DNA from: Gammaproteobacteria bacterium
GTDB taxonomy: Bacteria > Pseudomonadota > Gammaproteobacteria > UBA6429 > Thiohalophilaceae
Assembly (NCBI GenBank): GCA_024641445.1
Contig: JAHEDA010000120.1
Coordinates: 1 to 7,245 of the forward strand
DNA: 7,245 bases
Direction of reading: 5' to 3'
Below the pieces are notes generated by a model that was not told where the DNA came from, did not search any database, and saw only the letters and a program-made list of their open reading frames with translations. Positions 6,613 to 7,245 of this stretch are shown here, one piece after another; positions within the stretch are counted from its first letter, which is position 1; every line of letters begins with the position of its first letter. The position numbers and the translations under genes are program-made.

Positions 6613-7245
6613 TTAAACGGCGTGTTGAAACTGGGTCGTGTTGGAACCCGCCCCATCCAACCAGGTTAACAAGGGCTGCCACTGTGATTTATCCAACTCG
6701 ACCTGGCGGTCCCACAGTTCATAGATACCAATGCCATTTCCCGCCGCATAGATATAGTTGTGACTATCTCGAATGGTCGTAACAAACGACATCTTCAGGG
6801 TATTCAGAAAACGTTCGAAGGATTGATAGACCTGGGTCTGTTGGTCGCGCACCCGGTTGGCCACCACGCCGATTCGCATCCCCTGTTGACGCACCCGCCC
6901 AACCAGGAGTAGTTCCTCTATAAAGCGACTGGCGGCATGGATATCAATGGGCGAGGGCAGGATTGGGATGACGATGGCGTTTACATCTTTGATGATCTCG
7001 ACCAGTTTTTGGTCACTCACCCCGGCCGGGGCATCGACAATCACGCGTTGAATCTCGGGTGGCATGCGCAGGTGCCAGGACATGGTCACGCCACCGCGTG
7101 GGCGCCTAGCCGCCGCTACCCCATGGATGGGGGGAAGCTCCTTGGACCGCTCACTCAACCAACGCATGCTGGAGCCCTGCGGGTCATGGTCGATCAATGC
7201 GGTTGGAAACCCCTGCGAGGCATAATAACTGGCAAGATTCGTGGC
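6613..7245 (-). CDS. ParA/MinD-like ATPase, N-terminus cut by right window edge
   Basis: The frame is open from the right edge to TAA at 6613-6615, giving 210 visible residues. A TTG at 7197 lies inside the frame but is not the start: upstream codons read ATNLASYYASQGFPTA, the helix and strand that normally follow a ParA Walker A loop, so the P-loop lies just outside. Visible landmarks are LIDHDPQGSS (18-26, ParA motif A'), VIVDAPAG (68-74, Walker B region with Asp71), IVIPILPSPIDIHAA (91-105) and VVANRV (127-132). Such ATPases position DNA, cell-pole complexes or other cargo by ATP-dependent dimerisation. The C-terminal part (about 150-197) contains a conserved-looking stretch with IRDSHNYIYAAGNGIGIYE. 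No ParB partner gene or parS site is seen here, so the cargo is unknown. It converges on the ABC ATPase gene with 9 bases between stops. It could equally be annotated as a MipZ-like or orphan ParA protein. Confidence 0.
   Translation of the reverse strand, partial: ATNLASYYASQGFPTALIDHDPQGSSMRWLSERSKELPPIHGVAAARRPRGGVTMSWHLRMPPEIQRVIVDAPAGVSDQKLVEIIKDVNAIVIPILPSPIDIHAASRFIEELLLVGRVRQQGMRIGVVANRVRDQQTQVYQSFERFLNTLKMSFVTTIRDSHNYIYAAGNGIGIYELWDRQVELDKSQWQPLLTWLDGAGSNTTQFQHAV

Noticed and set aside
6640..6661. Inverted repeat GTTGGA...TCCAAC near the end of the ParA-like gene as a terminator
   Set aside because: Six-base stem with a ten-base loop, no T-run on either strand, and it lies inside coding sequence.
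7195..7197. TTG as start of the ParA-like gene, giving a 194-residue protein
   Set aside because: The frame continues upstream to the window edge with conserved ParA sequence, so the protein is truncated by the edge and does not start here.

Overview
The window holds seven protein-coding genes and no RNA gene, CRISPR array, insertion sequence or integrase that I can see. Moderately GC-rich composition and the neighbouring trio of HAD-IB hydrolase, rppH and ptsP suggest a gammaproteobacterium. As I recall, Pseudomonas and related genera have a similar arrangement, and E. coli keeps rppH-ptsP together. I cannot name the genus from this window. It reads as ordinary chromosome, and I did not find a clear undescribed system.

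Layout. Bases 1-3991 are read leftwards, in transcription order rppH (RNA 5' pyrophosphohydrolase), ptsP (Enzyme I of the nitrogen PTS) and a GspE/PilB-type secretion or pilus ATPase. The ATPase runs off the left edge just before its expected Walker A motif. A 181-base divergent region (3992-4172) separates this block from a rightward block of three genes joined by 1-base stop/start overlaps: a HAD-IB phosphatase, a BtuC/FecCD-type permease and its ABC ATPase. The ATPase gene converges, with only 9 bases between stop codons, on a leftward ParA/MinD-like ATPase gene whose N-terminus lies beyond the right edge.

How the genes work together. The left block combines mRNA turnover (RppH), nitrogen/carbon signalling through the PTS-Ntr phosphorelay (PtsP) and a motor ATPase; the shared strand suggests co-transcription, but the spacers (132 and 54 bases) leave room for separate control. 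The right block encodes the membrane and ATPase halves of a type II ABC importer, probably for cobalamin but possibly for haem or ferric siderophore. Its substrate-binding protein and any outer-membrane receptor are not in the window. The point most worth following up is the tight coupling of a small-molecule phosphatase to this importer. [Form note: the original answer gave no feature confidence values; each confidence of 0 is a placeholder required by the schema, not an estimate.]
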